Made by a program: the position numbers and the translations under genes. Shown one piece after another: positions 16,591 to 25,651 of a DNA stretch of 46,087 nucleotides (positions within the stretch are counted from its first letter, which is position 1; every line of letters starts with the position of its first letter). This DNA is from JAIVJN01 sp036732565 (GTDB taxonomy: Bacteria > Acidobacteriota > Vicinamibacteria > Vicinamibacterales > UBA2999). Below the pieces are notes generated by a model that worked only from the letters and a program-made list of their open reading frames with translations, had not been told where the DNA came from and made no database searches. The stretch is from contig DAINCF010000004.1 in the NCBI GenBank assembly GCA_036732565.1, forward strand, positions 1 to 46,087, read 5' to 3'.

Positions 16591-19010
16591 ACATCACGCG
16601 GCTGCTTCGTGACTACAGCGAGGCGGGAGCCGTCAACAGCCTGCTCGCACTGTGGGGCTTCGTCGATGACGAGACGTTCCTCACGAAGGCCGGGCACCTG
16701 GGCGTCGTCTACGCCGTGCGTGGCGTTGACGGCGAGGCACTGCCTCACGCGCAGCGCCGCACGCTGACGCACCGGTTCGAATCCGCGCTTCGCCTCCTCG
16801 ACGAGCACTGCCGCGTCTACCAGTACCTGATCAAGCAGACCGCACCTCCGTTCATCGCCGAGCCGTGCTCGCAGCCTGTCGCCAACGACGCCATTCAGAG
16901 GCGTGTGCAGTATCTGAATGGCCGGCTCACCGAGCTGGCGCAGATCGAACTGTTCCTGGTGCTTCTCTACGAAGCGCCGGTGCCGTCGCGTCGCAGCACG
17001 GCGCTTCGAGACATGTGGCGTGCGCCGCGGGAAGGACTGCGTGCCTGGCTGTCGCCGTCCCAGACGCTGTCCCTCGTTGAGGCCGAGATCGATCGCGCCA
17101 TCGCCACTCTTCATCACAAGGCGCAGGCATTCGAGGTGCAACTGGCCGACTTCGGTCCGCGGCGGCTGCCGAAGGCGGAAGCGTTCCGCTTCTTCCGTCA
17201 GTTGCTCAACTACGACCCGGTCGTGGTGGACGCGGCCCGTCTCTCCCATGACGTCCACCTGGACTACTTCGTCGCCGACTCGCCAGTCGAGTGCCATCGG
17301 GATCACCTGACCGTCGGTCGGCAGGCCGTCAAGGTGCTGACGATGAAGGAGCCGCCGAGCCAGACCTTCGCGCACTTGCTGGCGGACCTCGTGGCGGTCC
17401 CGGGCGAGTTCATTGCCTGCCTCGAATGGCAGCGCACTGCCAGCGACAAGATGCGCCGAGACATTCAAACGCGGCGCCGGCATTTCTTCAACAAGCGGGT
17501 GTCGATGATCAACTACGTGACGCCCGAGACTCGACCTGAGGAGATGCTCGTCGACGACTCGGCCAGCACGATGGTTCGCCAGCTTGGCGATGCCCTGACG
17601 GAGCTGGAAGTCAATGGACACTTCTTCGGGACGTGTTCACTGACACTGGCGCTTCACGGGCAGGATCGCCGGGCGTTGGAACGCCAGGCGGCGGAGGCCA
17701 CGAAGACTCTGGCGGTGCACGACGGCAGCCTTTTTGAGGAAAGCTACAACCTGCTCAACGCCTGGCTGGGAATGGTGCCCGGCAATGGAGCCTTCAACGT
17801 CCGGCGAATGGCGCTGCTGGAGACCAACCTCGCGGACCTCAGCTTCCTGTTCGCGCCGGATCCCGGCGAGCGAGTCAGCCCCCACCTGCAGCGGGAAGCG
17901 CTCGCCGTATTCGAAACGCCAGGCGGCACGCCCTACGCCTTCAACCCGCATGTGCAGGACGTCGGGCACACCCTTGTGCTCGGCGCAACTGGCAGCGGCA
18001 AGAGCTTCCTCCTGAACTTCATCGTCACGCACGCCCAGAAGTACGACCCCGTCACGGTCATCCTCGATCTGGGTCACAGCTACCGGAAGCTGGCTACGCT
18101 CCTGCAGGGGCAGTACCTCGAAGTCGGACTCCGCCAGGATGCCGTCACCATCAATCCCTTTGCGCTCGAGCCCTCATCCGAGCACCTGCACTTCCTCCAT
18201 GCGTTCGTCCGCGTCCTGCTGGAGGGAAGCGACAACTACAGCCTGAGCGACCTCGAGGACCGCGAGGTATACGAGGCCATCGAGAACCTCTACGTCCTCG
18301 ATCGCAGCCAGCGCCGACTCTTCACGCTGGCGAACCTTCTACCCCGCGCCTTGTCAGCGAGGCTTCACAAGTGGGTGGACCGCGGACGCTACGCCAGCCT
18401 GTTCGACAACGTCGAGGACACGCTGACGGTCAATCGACTGCAGGTGTTCGACTTCGAGGCCATGCGGGCGTACCCAGTCCTGCTCGAACCGCTCCTGTTC
18501 TACGTGCTGCATCGCGTCACCGCCCGCATTCTGGAGCCAGCCGAAGCCGCCACGCTGAAGCTGTGCGTGATGGACGAGGCGTGGCGATTCATCCAGCATC
18601 CGACTCTTCGGGCGTATGTCCAGGAGGCGTTGAAGACCTGGCGCAAGCGCAACGCCATGATGATGCTGGCGACGCAAGCCGCAGACGACTTCGCATCGGC
18701 GGACTTGCTCCGCACCGTGGTGGAAAGCTGTCCGACGAAGCTGCTCCTGGCCAACCCCTCTTTGGACACGCAGCAGTACGTGGACCTGTTCCATCTGAAC
18801 GCAATGGAAGTGGAACTGCTGACCGGGCTCGTGCCGCGCCAGCAGCTCCTGCTCAAACGGCCGGCACTGGCGAAAGTCCTCTCACTGAACGTGGATCCGA
18901 AGAGCTATTGGATCTACACCAACACTCCTGTCGACAACGAACGAGTGGCGGCCATCTTTCGTGAATGTGGCTTCGATGCGGGGATCACTCGCCTCGCGGA
19001 GTCGGCCTGA
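16584..19010 (+). CDS. virB4: VirB4/TrbE-type conjugation ATPase
   Basis: An 808-residue ATPase powering pilus assembly and substrate transfer at the inner membrane. The C-terminal domain carries Walker A GATGSGKS (about residue 467) and Walker B LCVMDEAWRF (about 659-668), followed by LATQAADDF. The N-terminal half matches the CagE/TrbE/VirB region (YVTPETRPEEML and nearby). Length is typical for the family. Its start, GTG at 16584, lies inside the end of virB3. Confidence 0.95.
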   Translation: MLNITRLLRDYSEAGAVNSLLALWGFVDDETFLTKAGHLGVVYAVRGVDGEALPHAQRRTLTHRFESALRLLDEHCRVYQYLIKQTAPPFIAEPCSQPVANDAIQRRVQYLNGRLTELAQIELFLVLLYEAPVPSRRSTALRDMWRAPREGLRAWLSPSQTLSLVEAEIDRAIATLHHKAQAFEVQLADFGPRRLPKAEAFRFFRQLLNYDPVVVDAARLSHDVHLDYFVADSPVECHRDHLTVGRQAVKVLTMKEPPSQTFAHLLADLVAVPGEFIACLEWQRTASDKMRRDIQTRRRHFFNKRVSMINYVTPETRPEEMLVDDSASTMVRQLGDALTELEVNGHFFGTCSLTLALHGQDRRALERQAAEATKTLAVHDGSLFEESYNLLNAWLGMVPGNGAFNVRRMALLETNLADLSFLFAPDPGERVSPHLQREALAVFETPGGTPYAFNPHVQDVGHTLVLGATGSGKSFLLNFIVTHAQKYDPVTVILDLGHSYRKLATLLQGQYLEVGLRQDAVTINPFALEPSSEHLHFLHAFVRVLLEGSDNYSLSDLEDREVYEAIENLYVLDRSQRRLFTLANLLPRALSARLHKWVDRGRYASLFDNVEDTLTVNRLQVFDFEAMRAYPVLLEPLLFYVLHRVTARILEPAEAATLKLCVMDEAWRFIQHPTLRAYVQEALKTWRKRNAMMMLATQAADDFASADLLRTVVESCPTKLLLANPSLDTQQYVDLFHLNAMEVELLTGLVPRQQLLLKRPALAKVLSLNVDPKSYWIYTNTPVDNERVAAIFRECGFDAGITRLAESA

Positions 19011-19023
19011 ACGGAGGTGTGCA

Positions 19024-19806
19024 ATGACTCGTCGTGCCTCGGTACCGCTGGTGGCAGCGTTGGTGGTGGCGACCCTTTCAATGCCGGTGAGCGGCCAGAC
19101 GTCAGGCATTCGGGAGGTGGCCGCATCTGAACGGAGCCTCATCACCCTCCAGACGCGCCTACGCTACACAACGATGATCGTCCTTCCGGACAGCGAGGAG
19201 ATTCTGGACATCATCTGCGGCGACCGAGACTTCTGGGTGATCAGCGCGACCCAGAACATCGCACACGTGAAGCCCGCCAAGGCTGGCGCGGCGACGAACC
19301 TGAACCTAGTGACCGCGAGCGGAGCGATCTACTCGTTCCTGCTGAACGAAGGCGGCGATCCAAAGGCATCGCCCGATCTCAAGGTGTATGTCGCTGGCGA
19401 GGCCACCGCCACAGGTGGCCGTCAGCGCTACTTCAGTGCCGCGCACGTCGAAGCCCTCGAAGCGCGACTGACGGAGGCGCAGGCTGCGATTCGCTCAGCC
19501 GAGCAACACGCCGAGGAGACGAAGGCCGCGTACCGGAACGACTACCCCACGACGCTGGACTTTGCCTACGGTGCCGCGAAATACGAGCGTCCGTTCTTCG
19601 TCCGCGCGATGTGGCACGACGGCCAGTTCACCTACGTGAAGTCCGATGCACACGAACTGCCGGCGCTCTACGAGTTGAAGGATGGCAAGCCCTCGGTAGT
19701 GAACTTCCAGGTCCGCGAGGGTACATTCGTCGTGCCCAAAGTGCTTGATCGTGGGTACCTCGCGCTTGGAGACCAGCGGTTCTCGTTCTCGCTCCAGGAC
19801 AGGTGA
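19024..19806 (+). CDS. virB9: VirB9/TrbG-like outer-membrane complex protein
   Basis: A 260-residue periplasmic protein with a signal peptide ending near MPVSGQ. The core motifs SLITLQTRLRYTTMIVLP, GDRDFWVI and NIAHVKPAKAGAATNLNL are typical of VirB9/TrbG. The conserved C-terminal block YERPFFVRAMWHDGQFTYVK contacts VirB7/VirB10 in known systems. ATG 19024 is selected because GGAGGTG lies just upstream and a signal peptide follows. It starts 14 bp after virB4. Confidence 0.9.
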   Translation: MTRRASVPLVAALVVATLSMPVSGQTSGIREVAASERSLITLQTRLRYTTMIVLPDSEEILDIICGDRDFWVISATQNIAHVKPAKAGAATNLNLVTASGAIYSFLLNEGGDPKASPDLKVYVAGEATATGGRQRYFSAAHVEALEARLTEAQAAIRSAEQHAEETKAAYRNDYPTTLDFAYGAAKYERPFFVRAMWHDGQFTYVKSDAHELPALYELKDGKPSVVNFQVREGTFVVPKVLDRGYLALGDQRFSFSLQDR

Positions 19807-19811
19807 CGGTG

Positions 19812-21056
19812 ATGACCGAACATGCCGACGCGCCGGGAACGGCGCCGGTGACGGATCGCCGGGTGCCACCGCGAGGCGTCCTGCCACGGAACATGCAGAC
19901 CTGGCTGATGGCGGGCCTCGCCGTCGGCATCGTGCTGGTGATCCTGCTTGTGGGTCAACCTGCTCCACCGACCGGGACCACGACGGCGACTGTGGTTCCA
20001 CAGACGCCCAACGCCGACAGGGTCCGCGACTACCAGGACCGCCTGCGCACAATGGAGGCCCAGGCGCTGCGCGACCTTCAGGCCGCCGAGCAGACGGCCC
20101 CCAGTCAGCCGCCAGCGATGTACTACAACGAGCCGACCCAGGCCGCGCCCGAGGATCCGATCGCAGCCGACAGGCGCCGCCGCGAGTACGAGAGCCTGTT
20201 CGCGAGCAACGTGGCGGTCAGCCGGCGACCTGAGAGCGAGCGGCCAGGTGCCGCGGCGCCGCGATCGCCTACCGGTGAACCAGGGACCTCCACCGATGCC
20301 TCACTCGATGAGGTAGTCGACGCCGTGATGCGCGCCACCACTCAAAAAGGTGCAATGACCACGCCTCGCCCCACGGCGGTGGCCGACGCCTCGCCGGCAC
20401 CAGTGGTCAGCCCGCCGCAACAGAAGACGCCGGAATCGACCGGTCCCATTCGCGCAGCTGGCCCACTACATCGGTTGCTCGAAGGCACGCTCATCGATAC
20501 GGTGCTGACCAACCGTCTCGACGGGAGTTCGGCGGCTCCCGTGAACCTGTTGGTGACGAACCCGATCTATTCGCACAGCGGCCATCAGGTCGTCATTCCC
20601 GCAGGCGCCCGCATTCTGGGTGAGACGCATCCGGTGCAGTCGCTCGGCGAAGCCCGCCTGGCGGTTGCGCTGCACCGTTTGATTCAACCGGACGGTCGGA
20701 CATACCGCCTCGACCAGTTCATGGGCCTGAACCAGATCGGGGATGCAGGATTGCGCGACAAGGTCAATCACCACTACTGGTCCACGTTCGGGGCGGCTGG
20801 AGCCGTGGGGCTCATCAGCGGTCTCGCGCAGTGGATCGGCACCGCTGGCCTGTCACGCGGTGACGGCGACAGGACGATCGTGATCGCTGGCGGAGCAACC
20901 GACGCCACCGCCCAGGCAAGCATGCAGGTGATGAACCGGTTCCTGAACCGTCTCCCCACCGTCACGATTCGTGAGGGGCATCGGGTGAAAGTCTATCTGA
21001 CAAGCGATCTCGAACTGCCCGCCGTCGGCGGAGTCGGTGGTCCCGGTCGCTTCTGA
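19812..21056 (+). CDS. virB10: VirB10/TrbI-like core-complex protein
   Basis: A protein of about 414 residues. After a short cytoplasmic start, one membrane span lies near residues 37-54 (WLMAGLAVGIVLVILLVG). A Pro/Ala-rich periplasmic linker follows (about 60-215), then the TrbI/VirB10 C-terminal domain with EGTLIDTVLTNRLDG, SGHQVVIPAGARILGE and GHRVKVYLTSDL. VirB10 spans both membranes and joins the energising ATPases to the outer pore. GTG 19803, overlapping the virB9 stop, is an alternative start three codons upstream. Confidence 0.92.
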   Translation: MTEHADAPGTAPVTDRRVPPRGVLPRNMQTWLMAGLAVGIVLVILLVGQPAPPTGTTTATVVPQTPNADRVRDYQDRLRTMEAQALRDLQAAEQTAPSQPPAMYYNEPTQAAPEDPIAADRRRREYESLFASNVAVSRRPESERPGAAAPRSPTGEPGTSTDASLDEVVDAVMRATTQKGAMTTPRPTAVADASPAPVVSPPQQKTPESTGPIRAAGPLHRLLEGTLIDTVLTNRLDGSSAAPVNLLVTNPIYSHSGHQVVIPAGARILGETHPVQSLGEARLAVALHRLIQPDGRTYRLDQFMGLNQIGDAGLRDKVNHHYWSTFGAAGAVGLISGLAQWIGTAGLSRGDGDRTIVIAGGATDATAQASMQVMNRFLNRLPTVTIREGHRVKVYLTSDLELPAVGGVGGPGRF

Positions 21057-21067
21057 CGGGAGGTGTT

Positions 21068-21850
21068 ATGTCTGCTCGTCTTGCCATCGTCGCCGTGCTC
21101 GTTCTAGTCGTTGGCCCGGCTGTTCCGGTTCGGGCGCAGATTCCGGTCACCGACGCTGCCCACCTGACGCAGGCGGTGCTCATCGCACAGCGCGTCCAGC
21201 GTCACCTCGACGAGTTGCGCGCACAGTACCGGACGATCATGAGGATGTCTCGGGGACTCGGGGCGATGGAGCACTATCGGATGCCGCCTGTCGGAATCGT
21301 CCGGCACGACGCCAGCCGGTGGACCTACGGCGGCACCTGGTTGCGGGCACTCAACAACGGAGATCCGGCCGGCACCGCCTACTTCGCTTCGACCGTTCCG
21401 CTCGAACGTCCTGGCGTTCCTTCAAGCGGACTGACTGCCGCCGCCCGCCGGACGCTCGAACGGCAGTACGCCACCATCGAGGTCAGCGACTCGGTCGCGA
21501 TGATGGCCGGCCACCAGGTCGGAGCGTTGCGAGGCTACCAGGACCAGCTTCAGAACGCCGTTCGCGAGATGGAATCGGACGTGCTCAACGGCCTGCTCCG
21601 CTACCACGAGATGACGGCCATCCTTGACAAGATCGCCGGCGGCGAACTGCTCGCCCGCCGGCAGGACATGGCAACGAACCAGCTGCTGTCCCACGCACTC
21701 GAGCAGATGCTGGCGCGCGGTAAGCGGCAGCGTGACACCGAGGCCTCCACGATGAACATGCAGCTGGTCACATGGCGTGACGGACGCGCCGCCAACGAAG
21801 CGCTCGTCGCCGGCGCTGGCGACGCGCTGCGAACGTGGCGTCAGCCGTGA
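21068..21850 (+). CDS. VirB5/TrbJ-like protein, copy 1
   Basis: A 260-residue exported protein with a signal peptide ending near VRAQ, then IPVTDAAHLTQAVL and long amphipathic helices as in TrbJ/VirB5 minor pilus proteins. The C-terminus NMQLVTWRDGRAANEALVAG and the last residues GDALRTWRQP are shared with the next gene, so the two are tandem duplicates. A good ribosome site (GGGAGG) precedes ATG 21068. The exact role (pilus tip or assembly) is inferred from the family. Confidence 0.85.
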   Translation: MSARLAIVAVLVLVVGPAVPVRAQIPVTDAAHLTQAVLIAQRVQRHLDELRAQYRTIMRMSRGLGAMEHYRMPPVGIVRHDASRWTYGGTWLRALNNGDPAGTAYFASTVPLERPGVPSSGLTAAARRTLERQYATIEVSDSVAMMAGHQVGALRGYQDQLQNAVREMESDVLNGLLRYHEMTAILDKIAGGELLARRQDMATNQLLSHALEQMLARGKRQRDTEASTMNMQLVTWRDGRAANEALVAGAGDALRTWRQP

Positions 21851-21864
21851 GGAAGGAGAGAGTC

Positions 21865-22656
21865 ATGCGTCGCCTCACCCTTCTACTCGTTCTCATGCTC
21901 GTCGCGGCCGGCGAGGTTCGCGCACAGATCCCGGTGACGGACGTCGCGAACGTGATCCAGGCGCGGATCACGGCGGTTGTGAAGGAGTACCAGTATCTCC
22001 TTCAACGCGATCAGCACAGCCAACTCCGGCGGATGGCACAGCGGCTTAGCATGTTCACTGACCTCCGGAAGTACGGCGTTCCAGACCCGCCTCGATGGCG
22101 GACGCACGACTTCGAGAACCCCGAGGTCTTCCACTTCGCCCGTCCCTATCACGCAGCCCTCAACTATGGAGACGCGGCCGGAACCGCATACTTGGCCATC
22201 AGCCATCCCGTCCTTCCGGCCGAGGAGGCAATGAGCCGGTTGCCGGCAGACGCCCGTCGGTCTTTCGCCGCGCGGCTTGCCACCCTCAACGCGTCCGACG
22301 CCGTCATCATCACGGCTACGCATCAGAGCGGGCAGACCCGGCTGAATGGGCGCCGCGAACTGCGAGCCATCGACGGCCTCGAACGGGACGTGACGAATGG
22401 GACGCTTGAGCAGAGCACGACGGCCGTGCTCGACAAGATCAGCGGCGCCGTGCTCATCGGCGCTCGTCAGCGCGAGGCGCGAGGCCAACTTCTGACCGGA
22501 GTTGTGGAACAGCTCCTCATGGAGAACAAGCGGGCGCGGGACGCCGACGCTTCCGCCATGAACATGCAGCTTGTGACCTGGCGCACTCGTGCAGCCGCGA
22601 ACGAAGCCATGGTGACCGGCGCGGGCGATGCCCTGCGTACCTGGAGGCAGCCGTAG
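21865..22656 (+). CDS. VirB5/TrbJ-like protein, copy 2
   Basis: A 263-residue exported paralogue of the preceding gene, with signal peptide ending near VRAQ, the IPVTDVANVIQARI start, the internal pattern LNYGDAAGTAYLA (copy 1 has LNNGDPAGTAYFA), and the same terminal GDALRTWRQP. The central region has diverged clearly, so the copies may have different partners. ATG 21865 is preferred because AAGGAGAG precedes it and a signal sequence follows; the frame is open upstream to 21835. It begins 14 bp after copy 1. Confidence 0.85.
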   Translation: MRRLTLLLVLMLVAAGEVRAQIPVTDVANVIQARITAVVKEYQYLLQRDQHSQLRRMAQRLSMFTDLRKYGVPDPPRWRTHDFENPEVFHFARPYHAALNYGDAAGTAYLAISHPVLPAEEAMSRLPADARRSFAARLATLNASDAVIITATHQSGQTRLNGRRELRAIDGLERDVTNGTLEQSTTAVLDKISGAVLIGARQREARGQLLTGVVEQLLMENKRARDADASAMNMQLVTWRTRAAANEAMVTGAGDALRTWRQP

Positions 22657-22674
22657 AGCCGAGGGAGAGAGACG

Positions 22675-23529
22675 ATGCCAACCCAGCCTTCGCTCAACCT
22701 TCTACCCACGGTCCAGCAGGCCATCGCGAATCTCTTGCTGACCTATGAGCCGGAGTTCATCCGGTTCGGATTCCGGCTGTTCATCGCGTTCGCCACCATC
22801 ATCATCACGTGGCACGGCATAAAGATGATGTTCTCGCACGATGGACTCGGCGAACACATGTTCGATTTCGCGAAGCTGCTGCTGTTCGTGTCGTTCGGTT
22901 ACGCCTTTATCACCTTCTACGAAACGCCGATGCCGGGAATCGGTGTGTCGTTCAGCAACCTGATCACCGACCAGGCGCACTACTTCCAGTCGGTGCTTGA
23001 AGCCCGGGCCTTCGACAACATCTATCGACACCTCGACGAGCTCAGCGCGCACTTCATGCAGCCGGACCCGTGGTCGATCCTCGCGAACTTGATCTACTGG
23101 ACGGTTCTGCTGCTGGTGGCCCTGGCAAAGGGCATCTCTCTCGCCGTGATTGCGTTCGGCCTGATTGCCAGTGCCGTGTGCGCCTTGCTCGGTCCGATCT
23201 TCGTGCCTTTCTTCATCGTGCCCAAGCTCGACTGGCTGTTCTGGGGCTGGCTGAAGGCATTCATCCAGTACTCGTTCATCCCCGTGGTGGCGGTGGCGTT
23301 CCTGATGATCTTCGAGCAGTTCGTCTACCGTTACGTCACGACCTTGCCGCCGATGATCACCCAGGCAGAATATGGGGTCTACGCCCTTCAGGCGGTGGCC
23401 GTTGTCGGGACGTTCGTCCTTGGAATGCTGCTTGTGCCGTCGCTCACAAGCAACATCTTCACGGGTGGCGGTGGCGAGAGCATCCTGTCGCCTCGTGTCG
23501 CGGTCGGCCGCATCTTCAGTCGCCGCTAG
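22675..23529 (+). CDS. virB6: VirB6/TrbL-like polytopic membrane protein
   Basis: A 284-residue protein with about six hydrophobic segments (for example around 35-50, 65-80, 135-180, 192-215 and 235-265). The layout and the conserved stretch ALLGPIFVPFFIVPKLDWLFWGW (given here as its key run near 175-200) match TrbL/VirB6. These proteins form part of the inner-membrane channel through which DNA passes. The start ATG follows GAGGGAGAGAG. It ends in a basic tail (FSRR). Confidence 0.88.
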   Translation: MPTQPSLNLLPTVQQAIANLLLTYEPEFIRFGFRLFIAFATIIITWHGIKMMFSHDGLGEHMFDFAKLLLFVSFGYAFITFYETPMPGIGVSFSNLITDQAHYFQSVLEARAFDNIYRHLDELSAHFMQPDPWSILANLIYWTVLLLVALAKGISLAVIAFGLIASAVCALLGPIFVPFFIVPKLDWLFWGWLKAFIQYSFIPVVAVAFLMIFEQFVYRYVTTLPPMITQAEYGVYALQAVAVVGTFVLGMLLVPSLTSNIFTGGGGESILSPRVAVGRIFSRR

Positions 23530-23539
23530 GGGAGTGACC

Positions 23540-23707
23540 ATGGCACATCGACCGCACGGTCCGACACGAACTGACCACGAGGAGACGGCTTCTCCTGAAC
23601 TCACGCGAGTCCTCTTCATCGCCATTCTCGTCGCGATGCTGATCGGGCTGGCGTGCGGAGTGGTGTGGACCGGGTACCACTTGCTGAAGGGCTCGTGGGG
23701 AGCCTGA
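23540..23707 (+). CDS. Small single-span membrane protein in the T4SS operon
   Basis: A 55-residue protein: a charged N-terminus (MAHRPHGPTRTDHEE), one hydrophobic span (about 25-44) and a short tail. GGGGAG lies just before ATG 23540, and it fills the space between virB6 and virB8 with 10 bp on each side. I do not recognise the family. Its place suggests an inner-membrane accessory subunit, but it lacks a lipobox and so is not a VirB7 lipoprotein. Confidence 0.65.
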   Translation: MAHRPHGPTRTDHEETASPELTRVLFIAILVAMLIGLACGVVWTGYHLLKGSWGA

Positions 23708-23717
23708 GGACTCTGGC

Positions 23718-24419
23718 ATGTCCGCAACAGTCGCCGACATCGCACCCAAGAGCCTGGACAACGCGAAGCGCCAGTTCGTGGAGGTGTACGGGTCGGCCCT
23801 CGTGCTGAACACCTACCTGAAGATTGCGCTGGTTCTGGTGTCGTTGATTGCGCTTGGCCTCATTGGCCTCAACGTCTACACGATGACCCGCTACGCTCAG
23901 GTCAAGCCACTCGTGATTCGGATCGATGACGTCGGGCGGGCCGAGGCCGTCGCGTACGACGCGACCCGCTATGCGCCGCAGCCGCCTGAACTGCGCTACT
24001 TCCTGACGCAGTTCATCGTGAAGCACTTCAGTCGAATCAGGGCGACCGTTCAGCGGGAGTACCCCGACTCCCTGCTGTTTCTGGAACCCACGCTGGCCGA
24101 CGCCACTATCGCTCAGAACGACCAGAGCCGGACTCTAGAAACGTTCCTCACCACGCCATCGGCCGACGAGGTCGACGTCGTCGTTCAGAACGTCAGCCTC
24201 AGCGAGCTGACGACGGCGCCGTACAAGGCAGCGGTCAGCTTCCAGAAGGTGTTCTATACGCCCGGCACACGTCATGAGCGTTCGCGGGAGACCTACGTCG
24301 CGCAGATCGACTTTGCCCTTCGCGACCACGTGCCCAACGAGTTCGTCCGGGTCAACCCGCTCGGGCTGCAGATTGCGTACTTCCGAGTCGACCAGGCGTT
24401 CGAGGAGGCGGGGCGGTGA
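23718..24419 (+). CDS. virB8: VirB8/TrbF-like inner-membrane protein
   Basis: A 233-residue bitopic protein: cytoplasmic N-terminus, one span near residues 34-55 (IALVLVSLIALGLIGLNV), and a periplasmic NTF2-like domain with the conserved pattern around RYAPQPPELRYFLTQFIVKH and the later VSFQKVFY. VirB8 nucleates assembly of the secretion channel. Its stop overlaps the start of the next gene (GTGA), which indicates coupled translation. Confidence 0.88.
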   Translation: MSATVADIAPKSLDNAKRQFVEVYGSALVLNTYLKIALVLVSLIALGLIGLNVYTMTRYAQVKPLVIRIDDVGRAEAVAYDATRYAPQPPELRYFLTQFIVKHFSRIRATVQREYPDSLLFLEPTLADATIAQNDQSRTLETFLTTPSADEVDVVVQNVSLSELTTAPYKAAVSFQKVFYTPGTRHERSRETYVAQIDFALRDHVPNEFVRVNPLGLQIAYFRVDQAFEEAGR

Positions 24420-24709
24420 TTGCCAACTCCGCGTTCCTGGCGGCGCTCGTCGTGTTCCTGATCGCCTCCTGGCTGGCGGCGGAGCTCACCTTCCTCGCGC
24501 CGTACAAGGCAACCCTGTTCCGCCGACATGCCGAGGTCCTCGGCGGCGGAACCCTGCTCCTGTTCCTGAATCTCTGCGCTCTGTTCTACGGCATCTCCCG
24601 CTGGCTCTTTCTTCGCGATGCAGGTCGGAAGCTCACGCATGTGGATCGTCAGCTCGGCACGTCCGACGGCGTCCACGAGGACCTGAGGCCCTACCTGAAA
24701 CGAAGGTGA
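24416..24709 (+). CDS. Small two-span membrane protein
   Basis: A 97-residue protein with two hydrophobic segments (about 5-25 and 40-62) and a charged C-terminus. Its GTG start overlaps the virB8 stop, so it is surely translated with the operon. No family is recognised. A role in the inner-membrane part of the secretion channel is plausible from position only. Confidence 0.7.
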   Translation: MIANSAFLAALVVFLIASWLAAELTFLAPYKATLFRRHAEVLGGGTLLLFLNLCALFYGISRWLFLRDAGRKLTHVDRQLGTSDGVHEDLRPYLKRR

Positions 24710-24718
24710 GGTGATGCC

Positions 24719-25651
24719 ATGTGGGACGAGTTTGACCCTCGATCGATCGACTCGCCAGGACGGCCGAGTCCGGGCCGAGGAGGGAGCACGTATGACGCTC
24801 GTGAGCGGACCAGCCGTGATCCCCGCGATGTTTTCACGGAGGGACTTGACCTGCCTCAGGGCCGGGAACGCGAGACCGTACTTCTCGGCAACGAAACCTA
24901 CGACCTGAGGGGCTCAGAGGTACGGACTCTGGCCACCGTCGGGGCCTTCAGGATCGTTGCGGTAGACGACCTTCGTGATGACCGCGATGAGGCCGCCGCG
25001 TTGTGGAAGGGGGACCTCCGCAGCCTCAGGGCGAGCGGCTTGATCACCACCATCGCGCCGACTGAGCGCGATAGCCGCACGCCCGTCGTGACGCTGACAC
25101 AGCGCGGCAAGCAGCTGCTCGAGGCTCACCGCCGTCCGGACCACGAGCCCGCCCAGACCTTCCACGCCGGTGTGCTTCGCACGCGTGAACTGGCACATGA
25201 CACCCAGGTGTACAGAGCCTTCGAACGGAGCGCCGAACGGCAAGCCGAGCGCGAGGCACGGATTCTCCGCGTCGTCCTGGAGCAGGACCTAAAGCGCGAA
25301 TATCAGCGCTTCCTCCAGGAGCCCAACCGCGGCCGATCCGATTCGGATGGACGGGTCAAGCGGACAAGCGAGGAAGTCCGTGCATGGGCCGAAGAGCACG
25401 ACCTCTCCATGCGTGACGGCCATGTCCAGTTCCCTGATCTGCGCCTCGAACTGGAGATACTCGATGGCCGCCGTGAGATCGAGGACATCGAGGTGACGAC
25501 GCTTCACTACCGCGGGCTTCAAGCGTCGGGCAAGGCCAGCGCTGGCTTCACCCGGTACCGATCGTCTGGCGGTCGAGTCGGAGGCCGCGGCGGGCGCTCT
25601 GGCAGTCGTCGCGGGCCGGACCCGCACCTTGCCGAGGAGGTGCTGCGGTGA
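24719..25651 (+). CDS. Winged-helix, Replic_Relax-like protein
   Basis: A 310-residue soluble protein. After a disordered start, residues about 65-135 look like a winged helix-turn-helix (LWKGDLRSLRASGLI, then VVTLTQRGKQLLE). The middle has HAGVLRTRELAHDTQVYRAF, and the C-terminal half has FPDLRLELEILDGRREIEDIEV, compatible with the nuclease-like fold of replication-relaxation proteins often found in conjugative elements. The tail is Gly/Arg-rich. This assignment rests on layout rather than a clear signature. It could be a DNA-processing or oriT-binding factor. Stop and next start overlap (GTGA). Confidence 0.5.
   Translation: MWDEFDPRSIDSPGRPSPGRGGSTYDARERTSRDPRDVFTEGLDLPQGRERETVLLGNETYDLRGSEVRTLATVGAFRIVAVDDLRDDRDEAAALWKGDLRSLRASGLITTIAPTERDSRTPVVTLTQRGKQLLEAHRRPDHEPAQTFHAGVLRTRELAHDTQVYRAFERSAERQAEREARILRVVLEQDLKREYQRFLQEPNRGRSDSDGRVKRTSEEVRAWAEEHDLSMRDGHVQFPDLRLELEILDGRREIEDIEVTTLHYRGLQASGKASAGFTRYRSSGGRVGGRGGRSGSRRGPDPHLAEEVLR

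Noticed and set aside
16419..17621. A 400-codon open frame on the minus strand
   Set aside because: It lies opposite virB4, shows no domain motifs, and its His/Arg-rich composition is what the complement of a G+C-rich gene gives.
22702..23745. A 347-codon minus-strand open frame
   Set aside because: It is antisense to virB6/trbL, which has clear membrane segments and ribosome signals; the frame is charged and low in hydrophobic residues.
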